From Saccharum officinarum (taxonomy: Eukaryota > Streptophyta > Magnoliopsida > Poales > Poaceae): 64,000 nucleotides of DNA. Every line of letters starts with the position of its first letter. Within the stretch, counting starts at the first letter, position 1. Location of the stretch: NCBI GenBank assembly GCA_020631735.1, contig CM036209.1:3881451-3945450 (forward strand), written 5' to 3'. Below, in pieces: positions 50,453-63,400 of the stretch. The notes beneath the pieces are model-generated. The model was not told the DNA's origin. It made no database searches and saw only the letters and a list, made by a program, of their open reading frames with translations. Position numbers and translations under genes: made by a program.

Positions 50453-51051
50453 ATGGGGAGCAGGCGCCGGTTTCGCCGAGCTCGCCGCCCCCTCCGCCCG
50501 TTTCGCTCAGCTCGCCGCCCTCCGCCGATCGAGCCAGCTCGCCACCTCCTCCACCGCACGAGCCCTGCTCGCCCCCTCCCCCTCGCCTCCGCAGCCTCTG
50601 AGGTGGTTTCCGCGGTCTCCAACGCCTCCGAAGCCTTCGACCGCTGCCTCTGCAGCCCCGACGGTGGCCATGTCGGTGGTGCTGCCTATCCGCTGCTGTC
50701 GCAGGCACATATCGCCGTCGCCCCCGCCGCACAAGCCTTCCTCGCCGCCGCCCCCACCGCAGACCCCAGATCGCCGCCGCCCTCGCCGCACGACCTCAGC
50801 TCGCCGCCGCCCCTGCTCCCTGGTTCGGCACCGGCTAGCTCGCCGCACTTGGGCCTGTGGTTGCTATCCATCACATTACCTCGTCGCCCCTGCAGTTCCA
50901 CCCCACAACCTCGTACTCTTCTCACCCCATCAGGTTGCCGCCGCCACGTGCCGAGGGCGAGATTTCCAGGTGATGGGCGGCCGGAGAGCTGGTTGTGCGG
51001 GCAAGAGGGACTCTGCTGACCTTGGCGTGGTCAGCCCCCTCGTCGCAGGTA
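50453..51051 (+). pseudogene. GC-rich exon-like fragment, function unknown
   Basis: An ATG at 50453 opens 188 codons rich in Arg, Pro, Ala and Ser, with no domain I recognise; composition alone could keep it open. A donor-like CGTCGCAG|GTATCATAT follows at 51051, after which the sequence turns AT-rich. The abrupt GC drop is typical of the end of a grass first exon. I would not call it a gene without transcript support. Confidence 0.3.
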
Positions 51052-52624
51052 TCATATCCACATGATTTGTTTTGATTTTGTCTTAAATCTTGCCTACATC
51101 CGTGGAGGGAGAGTTGTGATTTTTTGCACATATTACAACATGATGAATGGAAATTGTGTGGCGTCTGCAGGATCCACGGAGGGAGGCAATAGACATGCAA
51201 TTCATTGTAATGATTTATGATGATGTCCATGTTGCGGGACAGATGAGCCCCCTCAGTTGTAATCCTGTATTGCCTCACATGATTTGTTTCTTAAGGTTCG
51301 TTTGATACATGGAGAGGGAAGATTTGTTCTAATTTTTCTGAGGTAAACCATCTCACACACATGCAGCCTCCCATTGTTAGGACCCATGCAAGAGGGCAGG
51401 AGAGCATGGGAGAATTGACATGCAATCCATGAACATGCACAACTGATTTGAAGGTTCTCCAGGTTAATTAGTCCACACATGCTACAGCCAAACCAGTTTG
51501 CATCAAATGTGCTCTCGCTTTTCAAGTGTCAGGCTATTGGAGTGGAAGAGGTGAGCAGTTTAGAGGCTTGATCCTGGATTCTTTCTCTGTTATCATGCTC
51601 CAGCCATGTGTTTCTTTATTTGGTTTGACATAGATTTAGCAACAATATGCCATTTTCAGATATATGATGACAGGCATAGAAATAGACCAAGGAGACTATT
51701 TTGATCTTGTCACTGTTTTTGTGGTCTTATGTATTTATGAGCTTGGTGAAGTGGTCACAATAATGAATCATACCTAATGAGTGTAAGGAGACACTCACCT
51801 AAGAAACTATCGTGCATTTGATTCCTAGTAATTATTTTTGGTAGAACACATATTTTCACATTTGAAATATTACCTAATCAGTGTGGTGTGTCGTTATGCG
51901 CAATTGAGCGTAATTATGTCTGTAGTTTTACTTCTGGTCGAAAAGTCACCTAGCATTGACAAATCAAGGAAGAATGTAAGTTTATAGGGACTCACATATT
52001 CATCAGATGGCAAAGGACAAAAGTAGTGACTGGTGAATACTTTCTGATTGTTGGTTGTCGGACATATTTAAGTAACATTATAGAATTACAAATCATATCA
52101 TCGGAAGTACAATGCTGAAAGCAATAATTAGCTAGAAACTTAATTACTAATTAATTAGAGTGATAGACACCTAATGACAGAAGAAAGATGCAGCAGAAAT
52201 GAAAACAAAAGAACCACGAGAAGGCTATGATGACAAACTGAGTAGTAATAGAGCATCGGCTGACACAGAGAGAACAGCGTGGTAATCAATGCCTACGTAT
52301 CGGCTGACATTAGTAATGGATTTCCTCTTCCTTGCAAAAGAAACAGAGGCCTCCTTCCTGCTGAAGAATTAGGGGTACCAAGCTGAGAGTACTGGCAAGT
52401 GTCAACAGCTGAGAGGACATGGGCGGAGGACGGACGTGCCTTGCAGGTAGCTAGTCCAAACCGCCCAAATGGTTTCTCCAAACCTGATGGGATCTAAGTC
52501 TGTGAACAATCAAACACCAACTGATGGTGATTATATGAACAATCAGATTTGAGAACCATTAGACAGTGAATTGATTTGATGGAAACTGAATTTAAAGGAA
52601 AGTGTGGGAACCATGTAGAGTAGA

Positions 52625-52950
52625 TTGTGGAGCCGTTTCAGATGCTTGAGTATTGAGCAGTTCTTTGATTTTGCTGGTTCACCTCCTTGGCAACGTGAAG
52701 ATACTGCAGGTCTGCAGCATTGTAAGCAGCAATGCATGATGGGGGCGTTGGAAGCTGAAGCGAGGGAGTCCCATAGGCAGGGCCTGCTGGGTGGAGCCGT
52801 GGAGGTGGTGTGGGGCCAGAGTGTGCTCGATAGAAGCTGAAGGGAGGGAGTCGCAGGGTTGGGGCTGCTGGCTGGAGCTGTGTGCGTGCAAACTCGCAGG
52901 AGGAAGGGAGATGTTTTTAGATACAGATCGAACGGCTGAAAAAGAGGAGT
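52625..52950 (+). repeat. Exon-like stretch with a local duplication
   Basis: GAAGCTGAAGCGAGGGAGTC (52752-52771) recurs as GAAGCTGAAGGGAGGGAGTC (52833-52852), each followed by GGGCTGCTGG-like text, so about 80 bases were duplicated. A 71-codon plus frame covers it; I do not recognise it. Confidence 0.35.
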
Positions 52951-53726
52951 GACATGGAAGCACGAGAGCTGAGCTTTAACTATATTTTTTACTTAGTGGG
53001 TATGAACTATATAGATATATTAGATTAGATTAGTTATAGTTTTGCCTCATTGTCCGAGTTTTGTGCAAATTAAAGGCCTTGCATCTGGATTTCTATTTTA
53101 TGTGTGTGCTGGGGATTTGTGGCAGCTAGATTTTATCTTAGCTGCTCAGCAGTGGACCTGTGGTGGCTAATCTTCTACTTTGACTTGCAGGAAAGAAGGA
53201 TATCTTTGGTGTGAACTGCTGGGCGAAGCTTGACATTGTGGGTGACTTCTGTTGTGTTTGTTTGCAGCATCCTGCTACTGTAGGCTATGTTCCCTGTCTG
53301 ATACAGGCCCTGCTTTTACGATGCTTGTGTGCTTCAGAAGTAGTGCCATTCCTTGTTTGATCTATTGCATGTTGATTACAAGGCCCTATGTGTTATACAG
53401 TATTATCCTTTTTCCTTGACGTGGATTGCTGCATTGATGTTTTAATTTATTACAAATTTATAAGCCCAATTATATTTAACATACATTGTACGAGCCTTTT
53501 TTAATCGGAATAGACCTTTTGAAAAAAGGGATATGTTAGTATGTATGAGATTATCTTCATGGAATTGCTGGGCTTCCTCGGGACCTTGCCCTTAGTCTTG
53601 CATCTCAAAACAGATTGTGTTCATTCCATTAAGATATGTTGTGATTCACTCTTTGCATATGCTGTGTGATTCTTTTAAGTCATCATCTCCTGGTAGAAGT
53701 CACTATCTTGGTTCAGAAAATTGATC

Positions 53727-53921
53727 ACTACAGTTGAAGGAAGACAAGAACTCCAACCATGCACCCTGCATTTCTTGATTTCTCCGCTCACTGCTTGTTA
53801 TTTTATTTTGTGTCACTGATTCGTCGGTTTGATCACTACAGGTGAAGGAAGACCAGAACTCCTCCAGTGATGCATCCCGCTCACCAACCGGGTCACATTC
53901 ACCAGAGAAGCCAAGCAAGCC
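53727..53921 (+). pseudogene. Small exon fragment with an upstream partial duplicate
   Basis: 53842-53921 is flanked by an acceptor-like GATCACTACAG and a donor-like GTAAAG and encodes VKEDQNSSSDASRSPTGSHS and more Ser/Pro-rich text. The first 30 bases with their acceptor are repeated at 53727-53757 (GATCACTACAGTTGAAGGAA). The parent gene is not identified. Confidence 0.4.
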
Positions 53922-55672
53922 GGTAAAGCCTTTGTTTTACTGTTTGGTGATTCTTTGAATTCGACGAAAATAACAGAATTTGGATGACTTGCCCGAATAT
54001 TTATGCCTATAATCTTAAACATGACCATCATGTCCTTGCTTATGGATAAAGTGGATCTTTAAGCTATACTACTATTTAACTTTTACACATTAATTGTCAT
54101 ATGCTCCCATTACAACAAAGAGACTGCTTGAAGGGCACAGGCTGGAATGGTTCTGAATCAGAGACCAAACAAGACTTCTTCATGCTTCCCTTGAAGCCGT
54201 GTTTCAACAACATAGTTTTGTGCTGAAATATATCAGAGGAGGTTTTATTTCTCACAGGTTATTTCGTAAAAAATTCATGCTTTTTTATAGTTCACTAGTT
54301 GCACAAATGATAAAGATATTTTCAATGATATATTCTGTGTTTGGAAACTAATTCGGTGTGAGATTTGCATGAATGTCGCCACTTGGTACGTTCCTAGTAT
54401 TTTGGTTCTAATGATGGTACAATCTAGTTTTTTTAAGCTTTTATTGACTATTGAATTTGTCTGAGACAAGCAATTGATTACTTCATGATTTTTTTACTGC
54501 ACGTTTTTAAGAAGCTACTGGCATAATGCCTGTGTAAACTTAATGGATGTGTTAACAAGTCGGGTCTGGGTGCTATGCAACTGAAGGTGTGTTGCATTGC
54601 TGCAAACTACAAATGACATCCAGAGCCCTCAATGATGCAGATTTCAGTTCATGAGAAGGAAACACTTGGATGTCTGCTTGATCATTGCAGTTCTTCAAAA
54701 ACAAATGGACGTGCGTGCGTCATCTTTGTAACTATGATAACAAACGAAATGGTACTATTTGTAATTAACATCATGTACTATTGTAAAATATTACGAGAAC
54801 ATTGACTATCACGACCGATTTACACTTCTAGTAAGATTGTTGTCAAATAATATTTTCTCAAAAAACAAATATATGAGGATGATCCCGTATGGTGAAAATC
54901 TGTGTTTTCAATAAATTTATTTGTATAAAGATTGTCGTGCTAGATATGTTTGTAATTACCAAGTTAAAACAATATAAAATAAATTCTACCTTTCAAAAAT
55001 AAGGAAACAATACACGTTCAACCCATATTTCTCGGACATTCACCCGTCCAAAAAGACAACTGCCCGGGTAAGAGAAAACCAACCACGAGATGAAGAAAAA
55101 GGGAAAAAATCGGCCAGAGAAAAAAAATCGGGCATAGGAAAAAAGAAAAAAAAATCGGCCGCAAGCTTAGGCCATGTGAAGAAAAACGGAAAAGCTCCGG
55201 GTGGGAGGGAAACGTCGGGCGGGTGCGGGGGAAACATCGGGCGGGCGTGGGGGTTCGAGTACTGATTAATATTCAGTACCCAGGGTACTATTTAGCGCAG
55301 TCCTATATATATATGATGTACCTGTAAAACCTACTGAATTAAAATATCAAGGATATGCTTATTTAATATGCATGTCCATTTGCTTGAGTTTAACGAAGCT
55401 TGATTTGACCCATCATGCCATCATAGTTATTAAAAAAGTAGATATAGACACCATTTGAAGCCTTCCTCCATCCTTTCGAATTTCCCTTGTATTAGAAGCA
55501 AGACATGGACACAGCAAGCCTAGAACAATGCCCAAATGAAAAGTAAACAGATACCAGTCCTGCACACTACTACTCTTCCAAGTGAGACCATACCAGAGAG
55601 TTGTTCTTGGCCTGTGTGTGAATTGGTAACCTTACCTAATTACTTTATTATATGCTTTGACCAAACAATGAC

Positions 55673-55808
55673 AAACAAATGCTACAATCCCCCTATTCGG
55701 CTGAGCTTATCAGCACGGCTTATCAGCCGTGGAACAGTGTTTTTCTCTCACAGCAAATCAGCCACAGCCGGCTTATAAGCCAAAAAAAAACAGCCTGCCG
55801 AACAGGGC
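55673..55808. mobile_element. Small hAT-like MITE, private to copy B
   Basis: 136 bases with words CTATTCGGCTGAGCTTATCAG and, at the other end, CGGCTTATAAGCC and GCCGAACAGGG. Flanked by CAATGAC (55666-55672, 55809-55815); copy A reads CCAAACAATGACATGAAG without insert. Related sequence lies at 13574-13705. Confidence 0.75.
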
Positions 55809-55934
55809 CAATGACATGAAGTAGCAGATAATTCTCGTGCAGCTGTTATGCATTGTAGAAACTTCACAGGGTTGGACTGCTCTGAGCTTTTGGAGTTGTG
55901 GATGTATATATATGCTTGTCCTATTCACAACTCA

Positions 55935-56176
55935 GGGTGTGTTTAGTTGGTAAAAAGTGGGTGAAAAGTTAGTGTAGCACCTTTCGTTTTTATTTGATAA
56001 ATATTATCCAACCATGAAGTAACTAGGTTCAAAAGATTCGTCTCGCAAAAACCAGACAAACTTAGCAATTAGTTATTTTTTTACCTATATTTAATACTCC
56101 ACGCATGTATCCAAATATTTGATGTGATGGGTGGAAGAGGAAATATTTTGGGTTTGCATGGGAAGTGAACGGGCCC
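55935..56176. mobile_element. Tourist-like MITE, private to copy B
   Basis: 242 bases, ends GGGTGTGTTTAGTTGG and, reversed, GGGCCCGTTCACTTCC. TCA duplication (55932-55934, 56177-56179). Copy A near 22789 reads CAGCTCAACTTTG with no insert. Confidence 0.88.
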
Positions 56177-57653
56177 TCAACTTTGAAGCAAAACATTCTT
56201 AGAATGGAGAGTGTTGACTCCTGAGTCCTGACCATGCATGTATGTTGTGCCAAACAAATGGAGATAAATATAATAACGAACATGATGATTGCCGACTTTA
56301 GAGTTAGGACACACCGAGCACGGGACGTATAGCATATTTTATCCTACCTATATAGTAAGTAATATATTAAGTGGTAAACAGTTAAGACATTTATATTGTA
56401 TCATTTTTGTAAAGTTGAAAGGAGACTTTATATTGGAATAGTTCAGTGCCCTACAAAATTGACCATGGCCCATGCATGTTTGTATATATAGATAATTAGA
56501 TATGCACGGGATGCATCATGCATGTGGACTTTGCAGGATAAACCAAACCATGTGAAATGTCATAACAAATTAAAGTGCTGATGATGACAACCTCCAGTTT
56601 ACCAAAACTAAATTACCACCTAGCTGCTTAGGGTTCCTTGTAGTGGGTAGTGTACCCTTCTGATATACGCTCAGTTTGTTAGGTGAGTATGCTTGTGTTT
56701 ACGTGAGTAACCCAAGTTTGCATGCACTGATTTTTTAAAAGGTAGCAAAGCAAGCAGAAAGTGGTAGCTTTGCTTAACGTACGGGTTCTTAATAATCAAT
56801 AAGGCCAGAATCGGACCGGCTGATCGAGTAGCTTTACTTAACCGACCGTGTCGGCTTGCAGTTTGCTTGGGCACTACAAGTCTGTGTGTTCTCATTCACA
56901 CGGACCGGAACTGCATGCTAGCTGCTTGTATTGTCCTCGACTACACTTGAGATGGACTGATGATGATGATGCTTTTTCACAAACTCAGAGGCGGCCGGGT
57001 GGCAAACAACTACAGCGCGTCAACACGAAAGTAGCTAGCTCAGCTGCCTCATTATCCTAGCTTGCACCAATTGTGCTTCAAGGTACTCTACGACTTCAGA
57101 TATGATGGACTACTCTCTTCGTCCCATAAAGAGTATTACTTTTCTATAAGTCTCAACAAATATTTGTCTAGATTTATAGCGAAAACAACATTCGTTTTTA
57201 GGACGGATGGTGGCTGTTTTCGCTTCTGCTGAATTAACAGCTGTTATATTACTGCAGCTTCTACTGTAGGTGTACTCGTATAAGGTACTGTGTGCAGCTG
57301 CAGTGCAGCCAGCCATTTTGACTAATTCGAACAGGTCCGGAGCTGAGTATACCAGGAAAGTACGAAACCAATAGAGCTAGCGGTTAGGTGTATCTGTATC
57401 TGGTGTGAAAACGCGTGATCCCTGTGTGCGGCCAACAGAACACGGAGATATATGCCTTTTTGGTCGTCGTCGATGGCTTGCTTTTCAACTCAAAGTCCAA
57501 CACAGCGGATTGGAGGTGTAGGTGAGGAGATGATAGTACATATATACATATATATAAATCCATCATGACGTGATCTAATCATGCATACTTGATGCATACA
57601 TACGATATGATACTGTAGTCGTCTATGGTACAAGCCCAAGTCCAAGCGTTCTG

Positions 57654-57664
57654 CTATAAATACC
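57654..57664 (+). promoter_or_regulatory. TATA box of peroxidase copy B
   Basis: CTATAAATACC, counterpart of 24279-24289. Between it and the shared leader (TCTAGCTCCAGGGACTC) copy B has about 45 extra bases. Confidence 0.7.
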
Positions 57665-57819
57665 ACTGTCGTCCACGCTACACAAGTGAAAAGAAAAGTA
57701 TTTGGAGTATCTAGCTCCAGGGACTCTGCTCTGCATCTCTTGCTGCGAGAGTGAGTAACAGCAGCACACGTAGCAGCTAGCTAGCTCATAATCACCGGCC
57801 ACCAGCCGGTTCCTACACC

Positions 57820-59837
57820 ATGGCTGCTCGCAGCATAGCCAGCCCTGGTCCTGTCAATTTATGGGCCTGGAGCGAAGATGGACCCCCTAATACAGTGGGG
57901 TCGCGAACGCAGACGGCTGGAGATTGCTGGAAAGCTTCGACACGATGGACCTCGAAGGCAAATCGGCGCACATATTCTTTTTTTCCCGAGCGAAAGAAGC
58001 TTTTCTAATCATAAAGGACGAAAGAAGCTTTTTTAATCTGCATGATCATTGAATTGAATTGAATTGAATTGAATTGAATAATTAGGAATACTACTATATC
58101 AGCTTCATCATTTTTTATTTAGTTATACTCTCTATAAAAACAAATCAACAGAAACATTGTTTTATTTTCTGCATTTTTATATAAGCCTTGATAGGTGTAA
58201 AACTTTTACCCTAGTGTGAAATTGACACAATTAACTTGAGATTGTTTTTTGGGATTTATTGTGAACAGGAACTCCGTACAAAAATAGACTATGGTTTTGC
58301 TAAATGTATTTATCTAGAAACATAAAGTATGCAACATGTGATTTACCACTTCTACTGTGTAGTTATAGTTAATTCAATGCTACTAAAATTTATTTCACCA
58401 TTTTTGGGTTTTCTAGAATTTATTACGCAATTTTGAAATTTCAACCGTTTTGATCATTTTACAGGGGAAGAAGAAAAGCTAACAGGCACTTTGCATTAGG
58501 AATCCTGAACTATTTCTAAATCAATCTAGTTCTTTTCTATTTTTTTCTTTCTCTATAGTATTTTTTCAACTGGAATCCTCCCTTCTTATCTATTGTTGCT
58601 AGCTGCTCCTCTTTGTCTTAGTTCACATATAGACACAACACAGCGCAGGCGGCACTGAAGTTCAGCTCGGAGTGCGACCTCTCGGCTCTCGTCTGCAACT
58701 CTGTAGCACGCGAGGAAGGGGTTCTGGCAGCAAGGGAGGTAGGGCCTATGCCTGCCTACTTGTATATTTGGGGTTGGGCCCCTTGGCCTCGTGGGCCGTG
58801 TGCGGAGGCACAGCTCGCACCCTCAGGGCCGGGCCTGAGCATAGCCCTCCGTGGCCTCTTGCTGATCCTGATGACGGTGACGGTGATGATGGCCCTGGCC
58901 AGCACCTCGTCGGCACAGCTGTCGACGGACTTCTACTCCACCTCCTGCCCGGGCCTGGACAGCGCCGTGAAGCAGGCGGTGCAGTCCGCCATCGACAGCG
59001 AGAAGCGCGTGGGCGCCTCCATCGTCCGCCTCTTCTTCCACGACTGCTTCGTCCAGGGCTGCGACGCCTCGCTGCTGCTGGACGACACGGCCACCTTCCA
59101 GGGCGAGAAGACGGCCAACCCCAACAACGGCTCCGTCAGAGGCTTCGAGGTCATCGACGCCGCCAAGTCCGCCGTCGAGAAGCTCTGCCCTGGCGTCGTC
59201 TCCTGCGCCGACATCCTCGCCATCGCTGCCAGGGACAGCGTCGTCATCCTGGGTGGGCAGTGCTGGGACGTCAAAGTCGGGAGGAGGGACTCCACGACGG
59301 CGAGCTTCAACGACGCCAATAACAACATCCCGCCGCCGACGTCGAGGCTTGCTAACCTCACGTCGCTCTTCGCGGCGCAGGGCCTCTCCCAAAAGGACAT
59401 GGTCGCGCTCTCTGGTACGTACGTACGTCGCCATATACTGCCTAGGCGACTAATAAGGCTACAAAATTTCCAACTTCTTCATAAACTAACTGATGATGAT
59501 TGCAACAACAAAAAACATGTCCGGCAAATGATTTCTTATTATCGATCGGTCGCTTTATTTGGAAGAGAAAAAAGTCTGCTTGTCATCTTCGAAGAAAAGG
59601 GACTGTTATACTAGCTAATTGTTGCTTAGACATGTTCAGGTATACAAGATGACATCTTTTTAAAGAAAAAAAATCAACTGTGTACATGGCATGAGAGAAA
59701 AATTAACTGTGTACATATACATACTTCTCAAATAAAGCTAATATAAAAAGGTAGCTTTAGTGGTTATATAAATATAATACAGTATCGCAAAAAAAAATAT
59801 AATACAGCTGGTACACACTATCACACCAACGAAATTG
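57820..59837 (+). pseudogene. Class III peroxidase copy B, disrupted
   Basis: Paralogue of the gene at 24392. The ATG and six further codons (MAARSIA) lie at 57820-57839; a 998-base hAT-like element follows, and exon 1 resumes at 58846 with LRGLLLILM and runs to 59414 (donor G|GTACGT). Mature text is almost the same as copy [11 protein letters not shown] distal site, [16 protein letters not shown]. Differences include STDFY for STGFY, GGQCWD for GGPTWD (an extra cysteine), FNDANN for FSGANN and TSRLAN for TSGLAN. The intron starts at 59415 and is cut at 59837 by a gypsy element; exon 2 with the haem ligand histidine is beyond the window or lost. Loss of a continuous signal peptide makes a functional secreted enzyme very unlikely. 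An in-frame start inside the element (58748) could give a short product without a good signal peptide. Confidence 0.9.
57840..58837. mobile_element. hAT-like element in exon 1 of peroxidase copy B
   Basis: 998 bases with the perfect 8-bp duplication AGCATAGC (57832-57839, 58838-58845). Ends CAGCCCTGGTCCTG and, reversed, CAGGCCCGGCCCTG, imperfect but hAT-like. The interior has GAATT repeats (58051-58078) and no transposase, so it is non-autonomous. Confidence 0.88.
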
Positions 59838-60181
59838 TGTCACGGCACCAAGGGCGCCTGACACTGAAGACGAGCCGGAAGCTGATGAAGCGGGAGAAGA
59901 GGAAATCAGTAATCGGCCCAAGAGAATGCGACGGCCCAGCTCACGCTACAACGGCCCAGAATGGGTGGCCCAGCAGAGAGGAGTCGTGCCGAATGCTGCT
60001 ACCTGAGAGACGTTAACTACGGAGAAGGAAAAGGGGAAAAGGTAGAACGGAGTAGAAGGAGACGGCCGGCTATGCCGGAGGCGGCGGCGACGAGCAATAG
60101 CTCGCTGTAATAGTTACCAAATCCTACTATAACCTACTCTGTTCATGCTATATTACGTTATGGTGAAGTGATACCGTAACA
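59838..60181 (+). repeat. 5' LTR of a short-LTR Ty3/gypsy element, 344 bp
   Basis: Starts TGTCACGGCACC directly after GAAATTG of the peroxidase intron (copy A continues GAAATTGATAGC) and ends ACCGTAACA. The matching 3' LTR would be right of the window. Confidence 0.88.
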
Positions 60182-60182
60182 A

Positions 60183-60194
60183 TTGGTATCGGAG
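60183..60194 (+). other. Primer binding site of the gypsy element (tRNA-Met-like)
   Basis: TTGGTATCGGAGG-type sequence two bases after the LTR; compare TGGTATCAGAGC. One or two differences from the canonical site. Confidence 0.75.
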
Positions 60195-60413
60195 GTCACT
60201 CGATCCGGCGGATTCCGTGCCGATCTCGTCGTGTTCAGGTGCGTCACTGATCGAATCCTTTCGCCTTGATCTGGACTCGTCATCCCCGACGGCAGGCTCT
60301 CCTCTGTGATTCGCTCAAGCAGCGTTGATCGCGAGGATCCATAGGTCCGCGCCGAGGTTGAGTTGATCGGCGGAACTTCGTCAGTGCGTGCTCCTCCAAC
60401 CCCACCATCCACC
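60195..60413 (+). other. Leader between primer site and gag
   Basis: About 220 bases of untranslated leader of the gypsy element. No separate feature visible. Confidence 0.7.
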
Positions 60414-63400
60414 ATGGCTGCCGTCCCAGATTATCTGCTTCGCCCGCAGTATCAAACCCGAGATCAGAAGCGGCTCAGCACCATGGAACACCAGATCGAC
60501 GACATCACGCGCTTGCTGCGGGAGCTTCAGGCGCAGAACACCTCCATCAAACGTACACTCGATGACAACCTCTCCACGCTGCACGATCTGGGCGTTTGGC
60601 GTCCAACGATCGACACCAAGGTCGACGCGCTTCACACCTCCGTTCGCGATCTCCAGACTAAGGTGGACGAGTTGGCATCCCGTCCTCCGCCCGTGGCGCT
60701 CGGCGAGCGCACCTGCCACTTCGAAGAGATCGATCTGACGAAGTCGGCGGCTGCTCATCTGGCTGCTTCCTCTGAGAAGGCGACTTCAGGGCCGTTAGGC
60801 CACGGCGATGCAACGAATCACCGGGGTACTGGTAACGGGGTGGTCACCACCTTCGTACCGACCCCGGTCACAGGTGCGCAACAGCCTCAATTGCCCATAC
60901 TTGATGCTCTTACTCGCTTCCATCTCAATCAAGCTATTCCACCCATGGAATTTCCAAAGTTTGATGGAATGAATCCAAAATTATGGAAGAAAAACTGTGA
61001 ATCCTACTTTGATGTTTATTCTGTGCCTAGTGAGGTTTGGGTTAAAATGGCTGTCATGAATTTCACGGGATCTGCTGCTTTCTGGTCCCAATCGGTTGAA
61101 CCCATTCTCAATCGCTGCACCTGGCTTGAGCTTTGCGCTACTGTTTGCAGCCGCTTTGAGCGAGATCAGCAAAACCATCTTGACCGCCAATTTTTACACC
61201 TTAAACAAACCTCCACTGTTTCTGCCTATATAGAGATGTATGATGAACTTGTTCACCAAATTCTAGCTCATGATCCATGTTTTAGCCAACACTTAATCAT
61301 TAGCCGCTTTATTGATGGTCTTAGAGATGATATTCGTGCTGTTGTTATTTTACATCGACCTTCTAGTTTGGATGCTGCTAGTTCTCTTGCCCTGTTACAG
61401 GAAGAGGTGTTACTGGATTTTGTTCCTCAAGACACCAAGAAATCTGAATCATCTTGGTCCCACAAGCAGCTATTGTCCAAGACAACTACAACTTCTGTTG
61501 GTACAGCCAAACCTCCCACAGTGCCCACCACTGGTGTTGCCAAAGTTAGTGACACTGGCAGACATTCTAATATAGAAGAAAAGTTGCAGAATATCAAAAA
61601 TTATCGCCGAGCTAAGGGATTGTGCTTCAAATGTGGTGCTAAGTGGAATCCTGCTCACAAATGCTCCAATACAGTGTCACTCACTCTAGTCGAAGAATTG
61701 TGGCAGCTGCTATCTGATGACGACGACTCCCAGTCAATTGATAATGCACGGCATAGTACTGACTCTGGTGAGGATTTGATGGAATTGTCTCTTTCTGCAG
61801 TAGAGGGCACTACTTGTGGTCACACTGTCCAAATGACTGGCAATATACTTGCACAGTCAGTAATCATACTAATTGATTCTGGCAGCTCAAGCAGTTTCAT
61901 CAGTCAACAAGTAGCAGATCATATTCCTGGATGGACACAGCTTTCCAAACCACTTCAAATCAGAGTAGCAAATGGCACACTCTTACAATGCACTCATGAA
62001 ATCCAGCATTGCCCTGTCAGCATTCAAGGACATCAGTTTCACATTAATCTGAAGATCCTGCCATTACAGTGTTATGACTTGATTCTCGGCATGGATTGGT
62101 TTTCTCATCATAGTCCTATGTCAGTTGACTGGAAACAAAAGTGGTTGGCATTTTCTTATCAAGGTCATCAAATCCAACTCCATGGTTTGTCACCAAATCT
62201 ATCTCATTGCCCAGTCATTACAGCACCAGCGGTTCTCCAACTGCAAGCTTCAGATCAGATATGGGGCATATGGGAAGTATTTCAACTAGAAGCTACTCTT
62301 ATCACTAGCAGTTGGCCTGCCGAGTTACATGATTTGATCAACAACTTCCCTACTCTGTTCAGCAAACCAGTGGGTCTCCCTCCAAAAAGACATATAAGTC
62401 ATGCAATTCCTCTAATTCCAGGAGCTCAGCCTTTTAGGCTTCGACCATATCGATACAATCCAGCCCAGAAAGATGAAATCGAAAGGCAAGTCCAAGAACT
62501 GTTACAAAATGGTTTGATCCGAGAGAGCACCAGTCCATTTGCCTCTCCTGTTCTGTTAGTGAAAAAGAAAACAGGTGACTGGAGATTGTGTGTGGACTAT
62601 CGCAGACTTAATGCTTTAACAGTCAAAAACAAATTTCCTTTACCTGTCATTGATGAGTTATTAGATGAACTGACAGGAGCTTCCTGGTTTACTAGTTTGG
62701 ACATGACTGCTGGCTATCATCAAATATTGATGGCAGAAGCTGATCAGTACAAAACAGCTTTTCAAACACACCATGGTCATTATGAATATACAGTAATGCC
62801 ATATGGGGTAACTGGTGGTCCTGCCACTTTTCAACAAATTATGAACCACATCTTGGCTCCATTATTAAGGAAAGGTGTAGTAGTCTTCATAGATGACATT
62901 CTAGTCTATTCTACTACATGGGCTGCACATCTCAAATTACTGGAAGCAGTCTTCCATTTGTTGCAACAACATCACATCAAGATCAAGCTTTCTAAATGCT
63001 CTTTTGCTCAGCAGCAACTCAAGTACTTGGGACATATTATTAGTGCAGCTGGAGTGGCTACTGACCCAAAGAAAATTACTGATGTCAAGAATTGGCCCAT
63101 TCCTGAAACACCTAAAGATGTCAGAGGGTTTCTTGGTCTGGCAGGGTATTACAGGAAATTTGTCAGACACTTTGGTGCCATTGCCAAGCCATTAACTGAG
63201 TTACTCAAGAAGGGTCACATCTTTCAATGGACTTCTGTTCATCAAGAAGCTTTTGAACTGTTGAAACAAGCCCTCATCACTGCTCCTGTTCTGCAGTTAC
63301 CAGATTTCTCTAAACAATTCACCATTGAGACTGATGCCTCAGCCAAGGGGATTGGAGCTGTCTTACAGCAGGAAGGGCATCCACTAGCTTATATCAGCAA

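Larger units (their letters stand above)
50274..55285 (+). mobile_element. 5-kb insertion with degenerate terminal inverted repeats and exon-like fragments
   Basis: The left end (50276-50307) begins CTGGGTACTAAATTATAATC. The right end, reversed (55283-55252), begins CTGGGTACTGAATATTAATC. They agree at 25 of 32 positions. The insert is absent from copy A and sits in TA-rich sequence, so a target duplication cannot be read. Inside are a GC-rich block (50300-51050) ending in TCGTCGCAG|GTATCA, resembling a first exon with donor, and a clean small exon at 53842-53921 (between CACTACAG and GTAAAG). No transposase is recognised. A gene-fragment-carrying (Pack-type) DNA transposon is the best reading; a displaced small gene with introns is the alternative. 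Confidence 0.5.
55300..57653. other. Upstream region of peroxidase copy B
   Basis: Non-coding and colinear with 22311-24278 of copy A, with two private MITEs (55673-55808, 55935-56176) and without the copy A MITE of 23376-23638. 57095-57200 is a small Stowaway-like remnant (CTCTCTTCGTCCCATAAA) shared with copy A. Confidence 0.55.

Noticed and set aside
58748..59614. 288-codon ORF suggesting an intact peroxidase copy B
   Set aside because: Its first 30 codons come from the inserted hAT-like element and it reads into the intron; exon 2 with the proximal haem ligand is missing.
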